Shown here: in pieces, positions 6,544 to 15,401 of the stretch | Layout: each line of letters starts with the position of its first letter | Position numbering within the stretch: position 1 is the first letter of the stretch | Source: Streptomyces sp. 1-11 | GTDB lineage: Bacteria; Actinomycetota; Actinomycetes; Streptomycetales; Streptomycetaceae | NCBI RefSeq assembly: GCF_007176755.1 | Contig: NZ_BJTV01000012.1 | Coordinates: forward strand, 123,348 to 187,347 | Direction: 5' to 3' | Length of the DNA: 64,000 nt | The notes under the pieces: model-generated | Told to the model about the DNA's origin: nothing | Databases searched by the model: none | What the model saw: only the letters and a program-made list of their open reading frames with translations | Made by a program: the position numbers and the translations under genes

Positions 6544-9500
6544 CTAACGCTCCTGCTGGTGAGTGGGGCTCGGGAAGCTGCCGGTCTGGCCGCTGCCGGC
6601 CTGACGGCCCTGAGCGATGCCCCGACGGAGATTGGTCAGCCGGCCGCGTACGTCGTCGGGCGAACGCGAGACCTGCGGACCGCTTTGGTGCTGTTGCTGC
6701 TGAGCCGTGCCCGGGACGAGGTTGGCCCGGGGCACCCGGCGCGGCAGGCCTGAGGTGGTGACGCCGCCCGCCGCGGGCTGCCGTACGCGCTCCGCCTGCC
6801 GGACGAGTTCGTCGTTCGGCGAGGTGCGCCAGGAACCGGTGGCGCCGGAACGCTGCGGGGCGGGCGCCTGCTGCTGCGGCGCCGCGGCCGGGGTGCTGTC
6901 CGGCTGATCCTGCTGACCACCGTGGAACCAGTTGGTCTCCAGGGTGTCGAACAGCGGGGTGCGGCCGTCGCCCGGACCGGTGGCCGGCGGCAGCGCCTCC
7001 GGCTCGCGGCGGACGGGACGCTGCGGCTGCGGGGCCGGCGGACGCGGCGCGCCGAAGTCGGCGCGGCCGCCCGGCTGCGCACGCTCGAACTGCCCGGTGC
7101 CGGCCGGGTTCTGGCGGTCGGGCAGCGCGTGCTGACCGGTGGAGCCGCCGTCGAAGCCGCGGTCGTAAGCCTGCGGCGCCGCGAACTGGCCGGTGCTCTG
7201 CGGGTCCTGCTGCCCGGCCGCCGACGTGCCGAAGACATCGGAGCGGACGAACTGGCCGTTGCCGCCCTGCTGACCGTACTGGCTGTTGCCGCCCTGCTGA
7301 CCACCGTACTGGCCGGTGCCGCCCTGCTGACCGTACTGGCTGTTGCCGCCCTGCTGAGCACCGTACTGGCCGGTGCCGCCTTGCTGACCGTACTGGTCGT
7401 TGCCGCCCTGCTGACCGTACTGGCCGTTGTCCTGCCGGCCGTACTGGCCGGGGTCCTGCGGGCCGGACGGACGCTGGAACTGACCGGTCTGCTGAAGGGC
7501 GTCGGCGCCGGGGCGCGCGAACTGGCCGGTGGAGGCGTTGCTCCCGAAGTCGGGGCGGGGGAACTCGCCGGTGGAGGCCGGACCCTGGGCGTCGATCCGC
7601 GGCATCTCCGCCGTCGCGCCAGGACCCTGACGGTCGTCCAGGCGCGGCAGGTGCGAGGTCCGCGCCGGGTCCTGCTCGTCGTGGCCGCGCGGGGCGTCCA
7701 GCGAGGCACGCGACACCGGGGCCTGGGCGTTGCCACGCCAGTCCGCGGGGTCGGACTGCGGGTTGCCGCCGGGCAGTTCGGCCCGGGCGCCGCCGCGCGC
7801 CGGAAGCTGGGGCTGACGGCCCTGCTCCTGGGCGCCCGCGCCGCCGCGGGGCGCCGCCGGACCGCGGCCGCCGAACATGTCCTGCTGCGGGCCGCCCGCG
7901 GCCTGCTGGCCCGGTCCGGCGCCCGGCGTCTGACCGCCGAAGCCGCCCGCGCCGGCCCCGGCCGGAGCCGGCCTGCCCTGCTGCGGGCCGCCCGGGCCCT
8001 GCGGGCCGCGCGCCTGGCCCGGCGCACCGGGACGGCCGCCCTGGCCCGTGCCGGGCAGCGCGGCCCGCGGGCCCTGGGCGCCGACCTGGCCACGCGGGCC
8101 CGGTCCGGCGCCGAGGCGTCCGGCGGTCGGCGCACCGCCGAGGGCGCCGCCCTGGCCGCCGCCGTTGCCCCGGCGGGCGGCGGCGGCACCGGCCGCGGCC
8201 TGCGCGGCGGCCGGACCACCGGTCGCCGCGGGGGCGCCGGGCTTGCCGGGAGCGGGCTTCTTGCCGCCCTGGGCCACGTCGACAGGGAGCATGACCAGCG
8301 CGGTCGTGCCACCGGAGTCGGACGGGCGGAGCTGGATGCGGATGCCGTGGCGCTGCGACAGACGGCCGACCACGAACAGACCCATGCGGCGGGACACCGA
8401 CACGTCCACGGTGGGCGGCGAGGCGAGCCGCTCGTTGATCGCCGCGAGGTCCTCGGGGGAGAGGCCGATACCGGTGTCGTGGATCTCGATCAGGACGCGG
8501 CCGTCGGGCAGCGCGTGACCGGTGACCTTGACCTTGGTCTGCGGCGAGGAGAAGGAGGTGGCGTTCTCGAGCAGCTCGGCGAGGAGGTGCACGAGGTCGT
8601 TGACCACGCGGCCGGCGACCTCGGTGGTCGGCACGGCGGCCAGCTCGATGCGCTCGTACTGCTCCACCTCGGACGCGGCGGCGCGCAGCACGTCGACCAG
8701 CGGGACCGGGCGGGTCCACCGGCGGCCGGGCTCCTCACCCGCGAGGACGAGGAGGTTCTCACCGTTACGGCGCATACGGGTGGCGAGGTGGTCGAGCTTG
8801 AACAGCGAGGAGAGCTGGTCCGGGTCGGCCTCGCGGGACTCCAGTTCGGAGATGAGCGAGAGCTGACGCTGGATCAGACCCTGGGAACGGCGCGAGAGGT
8901 TGGTGAACATCGCGTTGACGTTGCCCCGCAGCAGGGCCTGCTCGGCGGCGAGGCGGACCGCCTCGCGGTGCACGTCGTCGAAGGCCGCGGCCACCTGGCC
9001 GATCTCGTCCCGGGAGTGCACACCGACCGACTCCACGGACGTGTCCACGTCCTGCGGGTCGGACTCGGAGAGCTGCTTGACCAGCTCGGGCAGCCGGTCC
9101 TGGGCGACCTTGGTGGCCGTGTCCTGCAGCCGGCGCAGCGAGCGGATCATGGACCGGGCCACGACGAAGGCGCCGACCAGCGAGACGCCGAGCACGATGA
9201 GGATCAGCGCACCGGAGAGGATCGCCTCCTGCTCGGAGGACGACTTCAGCTCGCGGGCCTTCTGCTCCATGTCCTCGAGCAGCGTGTGCTCGATGTTCTT
9301 CATCTGCTGGATCTTGGTCGTGCTGTCGTCGACCCAGTCGCGGTAGGAGCGCGCGGGCAGGTCGTTGAGGCCGCCGGGGGACTCCAGGACGCGCCTGGCG
9401 TACAGGTCCGCCGCCTGGATCGTCGGGTTGGTGTCCTCGATCGGCTTGAGCAGCTCGTCCGGGTTCTGGCTGCTGTAGATCTTGCGGAAGATCCCGATCT

Positions 9501-10434
9501 GGGCCTTCTCGCTCTCGTTCGCCGACTTGCCGTAGAGCTGGTCGTTCTTGGAGAGCTCGCCCTTGGAGGTGTTGCTGGAGGTCAGGGCCGCCGCGATGAC
9601 GGCTCGCTGCACGGAGGCGTACTCCTTGGCGCTGGAGAAGGCCGCCAGGGCGCGGGTGCGCGAGATCATCTCCGGGTTGCTGGACGCCTCGGCCATGGAC
9701 TGGGAGAGGTCGATCAGCTGGGTGATCAGCCGGTGGTACGCCTCGACCGTCTGCGTCGAGTTGTTCTTCGACTTGTAGGCGTCCTGGCGGATCTTGGCGA
9801 GGTCGTCGAGCTGGTTGGCGAGGCTGACCAGGGTGTCGCGGACGCCCTGGAGGTTGCCGTTCTTGCTCGCCTCGTCGATCTGCTCGGAGGAGTCGAGGAA
9901 GTTCTGCCGGGCCCGGTCGGTCGTGTCCCGGACGCCCTTGACCGTGTAGTCGGTCGGCTTCAGGCCGTGCGCCAGCGGACCGGCGGACTGGTCGCGCTCC
10001 TCCTGGAGCGCCATGGCCAGCTCGGTCGCCTGCTTGGTCATGTCCGTCAGCAGCTTCATGTTGTCGAGCTGCTGGATGTCGTCCATCGAGTCGCTGATGC
10101 GCAGCGCGCCCAGCGAGGTCGCCGCGACGACGGGGAGCGCCAGCAGCGACACCAGACGCGTGGAGATGCGCCAGTTGCGCAGGGCCACACGCGAGCCGGG
10201 GCCGCTCGGGGTCTTGCCGGCCGGCTTCACGGGCGCGGCGGGGGCCTGGGCCTTGGCCTGGCCGGCCGGGCCCGCCGCGGAGGGCGCGCCGGGTCGCCCG
10301 GAGCGCTCACCGCCGTCACCTGACTGGGCCGCGCCCGGGTTCTGGGCGTGCTGGGGGGAGGAACCGCGGTCGGTCCCGCCGTGCGCCTCCGGCTCCGCCG
10401 AAGCGCTGCCATCCCTCTTGAAACGTCCCTGCAC
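6544..10434 (-). CDS. cvnA1: Conservon sensor-kinase-like protein CvnA
   Basis: Membrane protein of about 1,296 residues. A Pro/Ala/Gly-rich N-terminus of about 90 residues precedes transmembrane helix 1 near 100 (LLALPVVAATSLGAL). A long helical sensor region with nitrate-sensor character follows, then helix 2 near 411 (ILIVLGVSLVGAFVVA) and a HAMP linker. The H-box-like LDHLATRMRRN is near 551 and the HATPase_c boxes are ELLENA near 618, DTGIGL near 655 and GLFVVGRL near 683. The final 570 residues are low-complexity (Gly, Gln, Pro, Ala) with a tandem Gln/Gly/Tyr repeat. I chose the GTG at 10432-10434 (MQGRFKRDG), because coding signal is poor upstream and the AGAGGTTG element 11 nt before it is shared with cvnA2; the open frame itself extends to 10785. 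Confidence 0.9.
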   Translation of the reverse strand: MQGRFKRDGSASAEPEAHGGTDRGSSPQHAQNPGAAQSGDGGERSGRPGAPSAAGPAGQAKAQAPAAPVKPAGKTPSGPGSRVALRNWRISTRLVSLLALPVVAATSLGALRISDSMDDIQQLDNMKLLTDMTKQATELAMALQEERDQSAGPLAHGLKPTDYTVKGVRDTTDRARQNFLDSSEQIDEASKNGNLQGVRDTLVSLANQLDDLAKIRQDAYKSKNNSTQTVEAYHRLITQLIDLSQSMAEASSNPEMISRTRALAAFSSAKEYASVQRAVIAAALTSSNTSKGELSKNDQLYGKSANESEKAQIGIFRKIYSSQNPDELLKPIEDTNPTIQAADLYARRVLESPGGLNDLPARSYRDWVDDSTTKIQQMKNIEHTLLEDMEQKARELKSSSEQEAILSGALILIVLGVSLVGAFVVARSMIRSLRRLQDTATKVAQDRLPELVKQLSESDPQDVDTSVESVGVHSRDEIGQVAAAFDDVHREAVRLAAEQALLRGNVNAMFTNLSRRSQGLIQRQLSLISELESREADPDQLSSLFKLDHLATRMRRNGENLLVLAGEEPGRRWTRPVPLVDVLRAAASEVEQYERIELAAVPTTEVAGRVVNDLVHLLAELLENATSFSSPQTKVKVTGHALPDGRVLIEIHDTGIGLSPEDLAAINERLASPPTVDVSVSRRMGLFVVGRLSQRHGIRIQLRPSDSGGTTALVMLPVDVAQGGKKPAPGKPGAPAATGGPAAAQAAAGAAAARRGNGGGQGGALGGAPTAGRLGAGPGPRGQVGAQGPRAALPGTGQGGRPGAPGQARGPQGPGGPQQGRPAPAGAGAGGFGGQTPGAGPGQQAAGGPQQDMFGGRGPAAPRGGAGAQEQGRQPQLPARGGARAELPGGNPQSDPADWRGNAQAPVSRASLDAPRGHDEQDPARTSHLPRLDDRQGPGATAEMPRIDAQGPASTGEFPRPDFGSNASTGQFARPGADALQQTGQFQRPSGPQDPGQYGRQDNGQYGQQGGNDQYGQQGGTGQYGAQQGGNSQYGQQGGTGQYGGQQGGNSQYGQQGGNGQFVRSDVFGTSAAGQQDPQSTGQFAAPQAYDRGFDGGSTGQHALPDRQNPAGTGQFERAQPGGRADFGAPRPPAPQPQRPVRREPEALPPATGPGDGRTPLFDTLETNWFHGGQQDQPDSTPAAAPQQQAPAPQRSGATGSWRTSPNDELVRQAERVRQPAAGGVTTSGLPRRVPRANLVPGTAQQQQHQSGPQVSRSPDDVRGRLTNLRRGIAQGRQAGSGQTGSFPSPTHQQER
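7251..7430 (-). repeat. Tandem repeat inside cvnA1 (57-bp unit)
   Basis: 7264-7320 and 7321-7377 match at 56 of 57 bases, and a partial third unit follows. Each unit encodes a pair of Gly/Gln/Tyr modules (pattern QYGQQGG), so six short modules stand in a row in the disordered C-terminal tail of CvnA1. Confidence 0.9.
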
Positions 10435-11011
10435 TAGCGTCGCAACCTCTGGACCAGGCGCCCCTCCGCGCGAACGGAGGGACACGGTGTCGGCGTCTTG
10501 GAGAGCGCCCTGAATACGCCCCCCGGTGGTCTTGAGTGACCGGCGCTGGTTCCCCCTATCTCGCCGCCACCCGGCGCTGCGTTGCGCCCCCTGCGCGCCG
10601 GCTCGATCCCGCGGCGGTCCGTGGAATTCCAGCACAGTGCCGGATCTCCAACAAGGGCCGTGAGCCGAGCTGTGACCTACGTGACGGAACGTGAGGCTCA
10701 GGCTACGACCCGTGTAAGTCGATCTCGTACAAAACGGGCGTACCGCTGTCGCGCGCTGCTCGATGCCCGGTGTCCCAGTCGCCATGATCGGGAGCGGAAT
10801 GAGCGCTTCAAGGGGTCAATGTCCGTTTCCCTAGGGGGAGATGGGAGTCGGAAATGACCGGTTTGTCTGTGAGGTCGTGAGCAAACTCACATGGAGAACT
10901 TGTGCAGTTCACGTCCGTGACGGGGAATCCGATGTTTAGCCTTGCGCTTTACAGGATGAGATGCCCTGTCAACCCACCAGCAGCCACAGGATGACAACGG
11001 TGAAGACGACG
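10435..11011. other. Divergent intergenic region upstream of cvnA1
   Basis: About 577 bases between cvnA1 and the short ORF at 11012. The left 350 bases are open on the minus strand, but I take them as the 5' region of cvnA1. The right part is relatively AT-rich and holds two palindromes: 10877-10890 (GTGAG-CAAA-CTCAC) and 10909-10920 (TCACG-TC-CGTGA). These are candidate operators or promoter elements. No RNA gene is recognised. Confidence 0.5.
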
Positions 11012-11194
11012 ATGATGTTCCGCACGATAGCCAACCCGCGGCGCACGACGCTGGCGCACCTCGAGGACGCCGACGACCTGCAGACGCCGGAGCTGCCGGA
11101 GCACTCCGTCGACCTTCCTGCCCAGACGGCCAACCCGCGACGCACCGTCCTCATGGAGGTCCCGGTGGGCGCCGCCGCCCCGGCCGGCGAGTAG
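11012..11194 (+). CDS. Small protein of unknown function with repeated ANPRRT motif
   Basis: A 60-residue ORF that I do not recognise as a known family. It carries the hexapeptide ANPRRT twice (underlying DNA at 11030-11046 and 11129-11145) around an acidic stretch LEDADDLQTPELPEH. Third positions are almost all G/C from the paired ATG codons at 11012 and 11015 onward, supporting this frame; an upstream extension to 10961 shows weaker codon bias. No signal peptide or membrane segment is seen. A strong terminator follows directly. The opposite strand has an overlapping ORF with a hydrophobic tail, which I judged to be a shadow. Confidence 0.6.
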   Translation: MMFRTIANPRRTTLAHLEDADDLQTPELPEHSVDLPAQTANPRRTVLMEVPVGAAAPAGE

Positions 11195-11216
11195 CCGGAC
11201 CCGGCACCCGACACAC

Positions 11217-11262
11217 CGAGCGCGGCCCGGAGATCACACGATCTCCGGGCCGCGCTCGCTTT
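11217..11262 (+). terminator. Strong intrinsic terminator
   Basis: Perfect 18-bp stem (arms 11217-11234 and 11241-11258, 6-nt loop) followed by CTTTT. It ends the transcript of the small ORF upstream. Confidence 0.9.
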
Positions 11263-11683
11263 TCGGCGGGTTTCACTCCGCGGTCCCTTTTCCCGCGCGC
11301 CGGATTCCCGGCCGTCCGTTCCGATACGCCGGGCCGCCGTCCGCGACGGATTTCCCGGAGGCCGGTGCGCGGCCCCGCGGAGCGGGCCCGGGGGCCGGCT
11401 CCGCGGACGGCGCCCACCCCGCCGGCCCTGCCGCGCGCCCTCGTGGGAGGGGCCGGGCCCCGGGCGGCGGGCGGCGCCGCCGCAGGGACGCGGGCGGCCG
11501 GGGAATTCCCTGAGTAGTGCACGAAAGTCCCGGGCGCGTAATTCCCGCGGAATTCGGGATCACGAAGCCGTGATCCACCGGCCGTGAAAACCCGCCACGC
11601 CGTACTGCCCGAACATCGGGCGGCCCGACCGGTTAACCTGGGGCGTCAGTACGCCGGTTCTAGTTGAGGGGCGCAAGGATCCC
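11263..11683. other. Intergenic region upstream of the hydrolase gene
   Basis: 421 bases of very GC-rich sequence with scattered short inverted repeats and no supported gene. Near the right end, GGTTAACC at about 11631 sits roughly 50 bases before the coding start and could be part of the promoter; no convincing -35/-10 pair was found. Confidence 0.45.
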
Positions 11684-12469
11684 GTGCGCATCGCCAGGTT
11701 CTCCATCGACGGGAACGTAGCCTTCGGCGCGGTCGAGGGCGACAAGGAGGACGAACTCGTCCTCGACATCATCAAGGGCATCCCGTTCACCGACCACGAG
11801 CTGTCCGGGACGAAGGTGCCGCTCAGCAAGGTCAGGCTGCTCCCCCCGGTGCTCCCCAACAAGGTCGTGGCCTTCGGCCGCAACTACGCCGAGCACGCCC
11901 GCGAGCTGGGCAACGCGGTGCCCGACGCCCCCTTCGCCTTCTTCAAGCCCTCCACCTCGGTGATCGGACCCGGGGACGAGATCCGGTACCCGTCCTTCTC
12001 GCAGGAACTGCACCACGAGGCCGAGCTGGCCGTCGTCATCGGGCGCATGTGCCGCGAGGTCCCGCGCGAGCGCGTCAAGGACGTGATCTTCGGCTACACC
12101 TGCGCCAACGACGTCACCGCCCGCGACGTGCAGAAGCGCGAGAAGCAGTGGGCCCGGGCCAAGGGCTTCGACTCCTCCTGCCCGCTCGGCCCCTGGGTGG
12201 AGACCGGCCTGGACCTGGAGCGCGCGGGCGACCTCACCGTCCAGCTCACCGTCAACGGCGAGCAGCGCCAGCTCGGCCGTACGAGCGAGATGATCCACTC
12301 CATCGAGGACCTGATCGTCAACATCACCGAGGCCATGACGCTGCTCCCCGGCGACGTCGTCCTCACCGGCACCCCCGCTGGGGTCGGCCCCCTGAACGTC
12401 GGCGACGAGGTCGCCGTCACCATCGAAGGCATCGGCACTCTCACCAACAAGGTTGTCAAGCGTGGCTAG
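11684..12469 (+). CDS. Fumarylacetoacetate hydrolase family protein
   Basis: 261-residue protein of the FAH superfamily, with a short N-terminal segment and the FAH fold from LLPPVLPNKVVAFGRNYAEHA onward. The metal-binding acidic residues lie in HHEAELAVVIG and YTCANDVTARDVQ; GDVVLTGTPAGVGPL is the C-terminal family signature. Relatives hydrolyse or decarboxylate acyl-pyruvates and 2-oxo acids (acylpyruvase, oxaloacetate decarboxylase, 2-hydroxyhepta-2,4-diene-1,7-dioate isomerase). The substrate cannot be read from sequence. The GTG start has AAGGA 5 nt upstream. Its stop codon overlaps the gltX start, so the two genes are translationally coupled, an arrangement I recall as conserved in Streptomyces. 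Confidence 0.93.
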   Translation: MRIARFSIDGNVAFGAVEGDKEDELVLDIIKGIPFTDHELSGTKVPLSKVRLLPPVLPNKVVAFGRNYAEHARELGNAVPDAPFAFFKPSTSVIGPGDEIRYPSFSQELHHEAELAVVIGRMCREVPRERVKDVIFGYTCANDVTARDVQKREKQWARAKGFDSSCPLGPWVETGLDLERAGDLTVQLTVNGEQRQLGRTSEMIHSIEDLIVNITEAMTLLPGDVVLTGTPAGVGPLNVGDEVAVTIEGIGTLTNKVVKRG

Positions 12470-13946
12470 CGCATCCGGCTCACCCGTACGCGTCCGTTTC
12501 TGCCCCTCGCCCACCGGTAACCCCCACGTGGGCCTGGTCCGCACCGCCCTGTTCAACTGGGCGTTCGCCCGGCACCACCAGGGCACCCTGGTCTTCCGCA
12601 TCGAGGACACCGACGCGGCCCGCGACTCCGAGGAGTCCTACAACCAGCTCCTCGACGCGATGCGCTGGCTGGGCTTCGACTGGGACGAGGGCCCCGAGGT
12701 CGGCGGCCCGCACGCGCCGTACCGCCAGTCGCAGCGCATGGACCTCTACAAGGACGTCGCCGGGAAGCTCCTGGACGCCGGCCACGCCTACCACTGCTAC
12801 TGCTCCCAGGAGGAGCTGGACACCCGCCGCGAGACCGCGCGCGCCGAGGGCAGGCCGTCCGGCTACGACGGCCACTGCCGCGACCTCAGCGAGGCGGAGG
12901 TGGAGGAGTACAGGGCCCAGGGCCGCTCCCCGATCGTCCGCTTCCGGATGCCCGACGAGCCGATCACCTTCACCGACCTGGTCCGCGGCGAGATCAGCTA
13001 CCTGCCGGAGAACGTGCCGGACTACGGCATCGTGCGCGCCAACGGCGCCCCGCTGTACACGCTGGTGAACCCGGTCGACGACGCGCTGATGGACATCACC
13101 CACGTCCTGCGCGGCGAGGACCTGCTCTCCTCCACCCCGCGGCAGATCGCCCTGTACAAGGCGCTGACCGAGCTGGGCATCGCCAAGCGGACCCCGGCCT
13201 TCGGCCACCTGCCGTACGTCATGGGCGAAGGCAACAAGAAGCTCTCCAAGCGCGACCCGCAGTCCTCGCTCAACCTCTACCGCGAGCGCGGCTTCCTGCC
13301 CGAGGGCCTGCTCAACTACCTCTCCCTGCTGGGCTGGTCGCTCAGCGCGGACCAGGACATCTTCTCGGTCGAGGAGATGGTCGCGGCCTTCGACATCGCG
13401 GACGTCAACCCCAACCCGGCGCGCTTCGACCTCAAGAAGTGCGAGGCGATCAACGCCGACCACATCCGGATGCTGGAGGTCAAGGACTTCACCGAGCGCT
13501 GCCGCCCGTGGCTGAAGGCCCCGGCCGCCCCGTGGGCGCCGGAGGACTTCGACGAGGCCAAGTGGCAGGCGATCGCCCCGCACGCGCAGACCCGCCTGAA
13601 GGTCCTGTCCGAGATCACCGACAACGTCGACTTCCTGTTCCTGGCCGAGCCGGTCTTCGACGAGGCGTCCTGGGCGAAGGCGATGAAGGAGGGCTCCGAC
13701 GACCTCCTGCGCACGGCGCGCGAGAAGCTGGAGGCGGCCGACTGGACCTCGGCCGAGTCGCTGAAGGAGGCCGTCCTGGCCGCCGGCGAGGCGCACGGCC
13801 TCAAGCTCGGCAAGGCCCAGGCCCCGGTCCGCGTCGCCGTCACCGGCCGCACGGTCGGCCTGCCCCTCTTCGAGTCCCTGGAGGTCCTGGGCAAGGAGAA
13901 GACGCTGGCCCGCGTCGACGCGGCACTGGCGAGGCTCGCGGCGTAA
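12462..13946 (+). CDS. gltX: Glutamyl-tRNA synthetase
   Basis: 494-residue class I aminoacyl-tRNA synthetase. The HIGH-type signature is in PSPTGNPHVGLVRTALFNWAF near residue 20, followed by FRIEDTD, and the KMSKS-type loop is KKLSKRDPQ near 260. The helical anticodon-binding domain fills the C-terminal third. It attaches glutamate to tRNA-Glu and, in actinobacteria lacking GlnRS, also to tRNA-Gln for later amidation by GatCAB. I start it at the GTG overlapping the stop of the upstream hydrolase; an in-frame TTG at 12453 would add three residues. The tRNA-Glu and tRNA-Gln genes it serves lie about 0.9 kb downstream. A hairpin terminator follows. Confidence 0.97.
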   Translation: MASASGSPVRVRFCPSPTGNPHVGLVRTALFNWAFARHHQGTLVFRIEDTDAARDSEESYNQLLDAMRWLGFDWDEGPEVGGPHAPYRQSQRMDLYKDVAGKLLDAGHAYHCYCSQEELDTRRETARAEGRPSGYDGHCRDLSEAEVEEYRAQGRSPIVRFRMPDEPITFTDLVRGEISYLPENVPDYGIVRANGAPLYTLVNPVDDALMDITHVLRGEDLLSSTPRQIALYKALTELGIAKRTPAFGHLPYVMGEGNKKLSKRDPQSSLNLYRERGFLPEGLLNYLSLLGWSLSADQDIFSVEEMVAAFDIADVNPNPARFDLKKCEAINADHIRMLEVKDFTERCRPWLKAPAAPWAPEDFDEAKWQAIAPHAQTRLKVLSEITDNVDFLFLAEPVFDEASWAKAMKEGSDDLLRTAREKLEAADWTSAESLKEAVLAAGEAHGLKLGKAQAPVRVAVTGRTVGLPLFESLEVLGKEKTLARVDAALARLAA

Positions 13947-13962
13947 CGGACGCCACACGCCG

Positions 13963-13998
13963 AGGGCGGCGCCCGGGACACCCGGGCGCCGCCCTTCG
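13963..13998 (+). terminator. Terminator after gltX
   Basis: Perfect 15-bp stem (13963-13977 with 13981-13995) with a 3-nt loop, 17 nt after the gltX stop. Confidence 0.85.
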
Positions 13999-14058
13999 CC
14001 GTACCCGCCCCCGTCCGCGCACCGGACACGGCGGCCGTGCGCCGGTTACGGTCGGGTC

Positions 14059-14793
14059 ATGAGCATTCGCGCCGTGGTCTGGGACGTGGACGACACCCTC
14101 TTCGACTACACCACCGCCGACCGCGAGGGCATGCGCGCCCACCTGGTGGCCGAGGGGCTCCTCGCCGGGTACGGCTCGCCGGACGAGGCGCTCGCGCGCT
14201 GGCGGGAGATCACCGACCGGCAGTGGGCCCGCTTCGCCGCCGGCGAGGTCGACTTCGTCACACAGCGGCGCGACCGGGCCCGGGTCTTCCTGGACCGGCC
14301 GGAGCTGACGGACGCCGAGGCCGACGACTGGTTCCAGCGCTACGTGCGGCACTACGAGGCGGCCTGGTCCCTGTTCCCGGACGTCCTGCCGGTGCTCGAC
14401 GCCCTGGCCGCCAGCCACCGGCACGCGGTGCTGTCCAACTCCAGCCTGACCGTCCAGGACCGCAAGCTGCGCCTGCTCGGCGTCCGCGACCGCTTCGAGG
14501 CGCTGCTGTGCGCCGCCGAGCTGGGCGTCTCCAAGCCCCTGGCCGGCGCCTTCCTGGCCGCCTGCGACGCCCTGTCGCTCGCCCCGCACGAGGTCGCGTA
14601 CGTCGGCGACCACCCGGAGATCGACGGCCGGGGCGCCGCGGAGGCCGGGCTGCTGTCGGTGTGGATCGACCGCGGCGGCGCCTACGCGACCCTCGACCCG
14701 CCCACCGGACCGCACCGCATCGCGTCCCTCTCCGAACTCCCCGGGCTCCTCGGCGCGGATAGTCGTTTTGGAGCCCCGTCCACCTTCGGGTAA
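14059..14793 (+). CDS. HAD-family hydrolase
   Basis: 244-residue haloacid dehalogenase-like phosphatase. Motif I VWDVDDTLFDY is at residues 7-17, with Asp9 as predicted nucleophile and Asp11 as acid/base. Motif II is LSNSSL near 131, the motif III lysine is in GVSKPLAGAF near 158, and motif IV is VGDHPEIDG near 183. An alpha-helical cap lies between motifs I and II, typical of phosphoglycolate phosphatase-like or nucleotidase subfamilies. The substrate is unknown. It stands alone between gltX and the tRNA cluster; its last codons overlap the tRNA promoter. Confidence 0.93.
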   Translation: MSIRAVVWDVDDTLFDYTTADREGMRAHLVAEGLLAGYGSPDEALARWREITDRQWARFAAGEVDFVTQRRDRARVFLDRPELTDAEADDWFQRYVRHYEAAWSLFPDVLPVLDALAASHRHAVLSNSSLTVQDRKLRLLGVRDRFEALLCAAELGVSKPLAGAFLAACDALSLAPHEVAYVGDHPEIDGRGAAEAGLLSVWIDRGGAYATLDPPTGPHRIASLSELPGLLGADSRFGAPSTFG

Positions 14794-14796
14794 TGT
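14768..14796 (+). promoter_or_regulatory. Promoter of the tRNA cluster
   Basis: TTGGAG - 17 nt - TAATGT. The -10 overlaps the stop codon of the HAD gene. Transcription would start near 14803, giving a leader of about 80 nt before the first tRNA. Confidence 0.7.
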
Positions 14797-14884
14797 TCTT
14801 CCTGCGCCGCCGGAGAGCGGGCCGAAAGGCCGGCAACCGGGGGTGCGAACTAGAACGAGAACCCCTGAGGGGCTTGAGTTCCAG

Positions 14885-14956
14885 TGGCCTATGGTGTAAT
14901 TGGCAGCACGACTGATTCTGGTTCAGTTAGTCTTGGTTCGAGTCCAGGTAGGCCAG
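14885..14956 (+). tRNA. tRNA-Gln (anticodon CTG)
   Basis: 72-nt cloverleaf. The acceptor stem TGGCCTA pairs with TAGGCCA, the anticodon loop is TTCTGGT, and the T-arm contains GGTTCGAGTCC. CCA is not encoded. Confidence 0.97.
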
Positions 14957-14994
14957 CTCGCAGAGCTCATCTGCGCCGCGGATCACATCCGCAA

Positions 14995-15067
14995 GCCCCC
15001 GTTGTGTAGCGGCCTAGCACGCTGCCCTCTCAAGGCAGTAGCGCCGGTTCGAATCCGGTCGGGGGTA
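14995..15067 (+). tRNA. tRNA-Glu (anticodon CTC)
   Basis: 73-nt cloverleaf. The acceptor stem GCCCCCG pairs with CGGGGGT, including a G1-U72 wobble. The anticodon stem CTGCC/GGCAG closes the loop CTCTCAA. The T-arm has GGTTCGAATCC. This copy has a CTGCC anticodon stem where the other two have CCGCC. Confidence 0.97.
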
Positions 15068-15129
15068 CAGATCCTTCCCGCGAGGAGAGTTCGGGTAGCT
15101 CCCACTCGTCTCGATGCAGGATCGCTAGG

Positions 15130-15202
15130 GCCCCCGTTGTGTAGCGGCCTAGCACGCCGCCCTCTCAAGGCGGTAGCGCCGGTTCGAATCCGGTCGGGGG
15201 TA
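15130..15202 (+). tRNA. tRNA-Glu (anticodon CTC)
   Basis: Second copy, 73 nt, identical to the third copy at 15324 and differing from the first by one compensated pair in the anticodon stem (CCGCC/GGCGG). Confidence 0.97.
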
Positions 15203-15223
15203 CTGACTGGTCTAAACCATCAT

Positions 15224-15295
15224 TGGTCTATGGTGTAATTGGCAGCACGACTGATTCTGGTTCAGTTAGTCTTGGTTCGAGTCCAGGTAGACCAG
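15224..15295 (+). tRNA. tRNA-Gln (anticodon CTG)
   Basis: Second Gln copy, 72 nt, with acceptor stem TGGTCTA/TAGACCA. It differs from the first copy by one compensated base pair in the acceptor stem; the rest is identical. Confidence 0.97.
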
Positions 15296-15323
15296 CTCGG
15301 ACCTGCGGAAACGCAGCGTCCAC

Positions 15324-15396
15324 GCCCCCGTTGTGTAGCGGCCTAGCACGCCGCCCTCTCAAGGCGGTAGCGCCGGTTCGAATCCGGTCGGGGGTA
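15324..15396 (+). tRNA. tRNA-Glu (anticodon CTC)
   Basis: Third Glu copy, 73 nt, last of the cluster, followed 5 nt later by a terminator hairpin. Confidence 0.97.
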
Positions 15397-15401
15397 CAAG
15401 T

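Noticed and set aside
985..10323. Long plus-strand open frames (985-4545, 6922-10323) antisense to the conservon genes
   Set aside because: In high-GC DNA long antisense frames are common; these lack family motifs, while the minus strand shows complete conservon proteins with correct ribosome sites.
10969..11214. Minus-strand ORF with a hydrophobic C-terminus opposite the ANPRRT ORF
   Set aside because: Codon third-position GC bias favours the plus strand, and the plus-strand product ends right before a terminator on that strand. The apparent membrane segment is likely chance.
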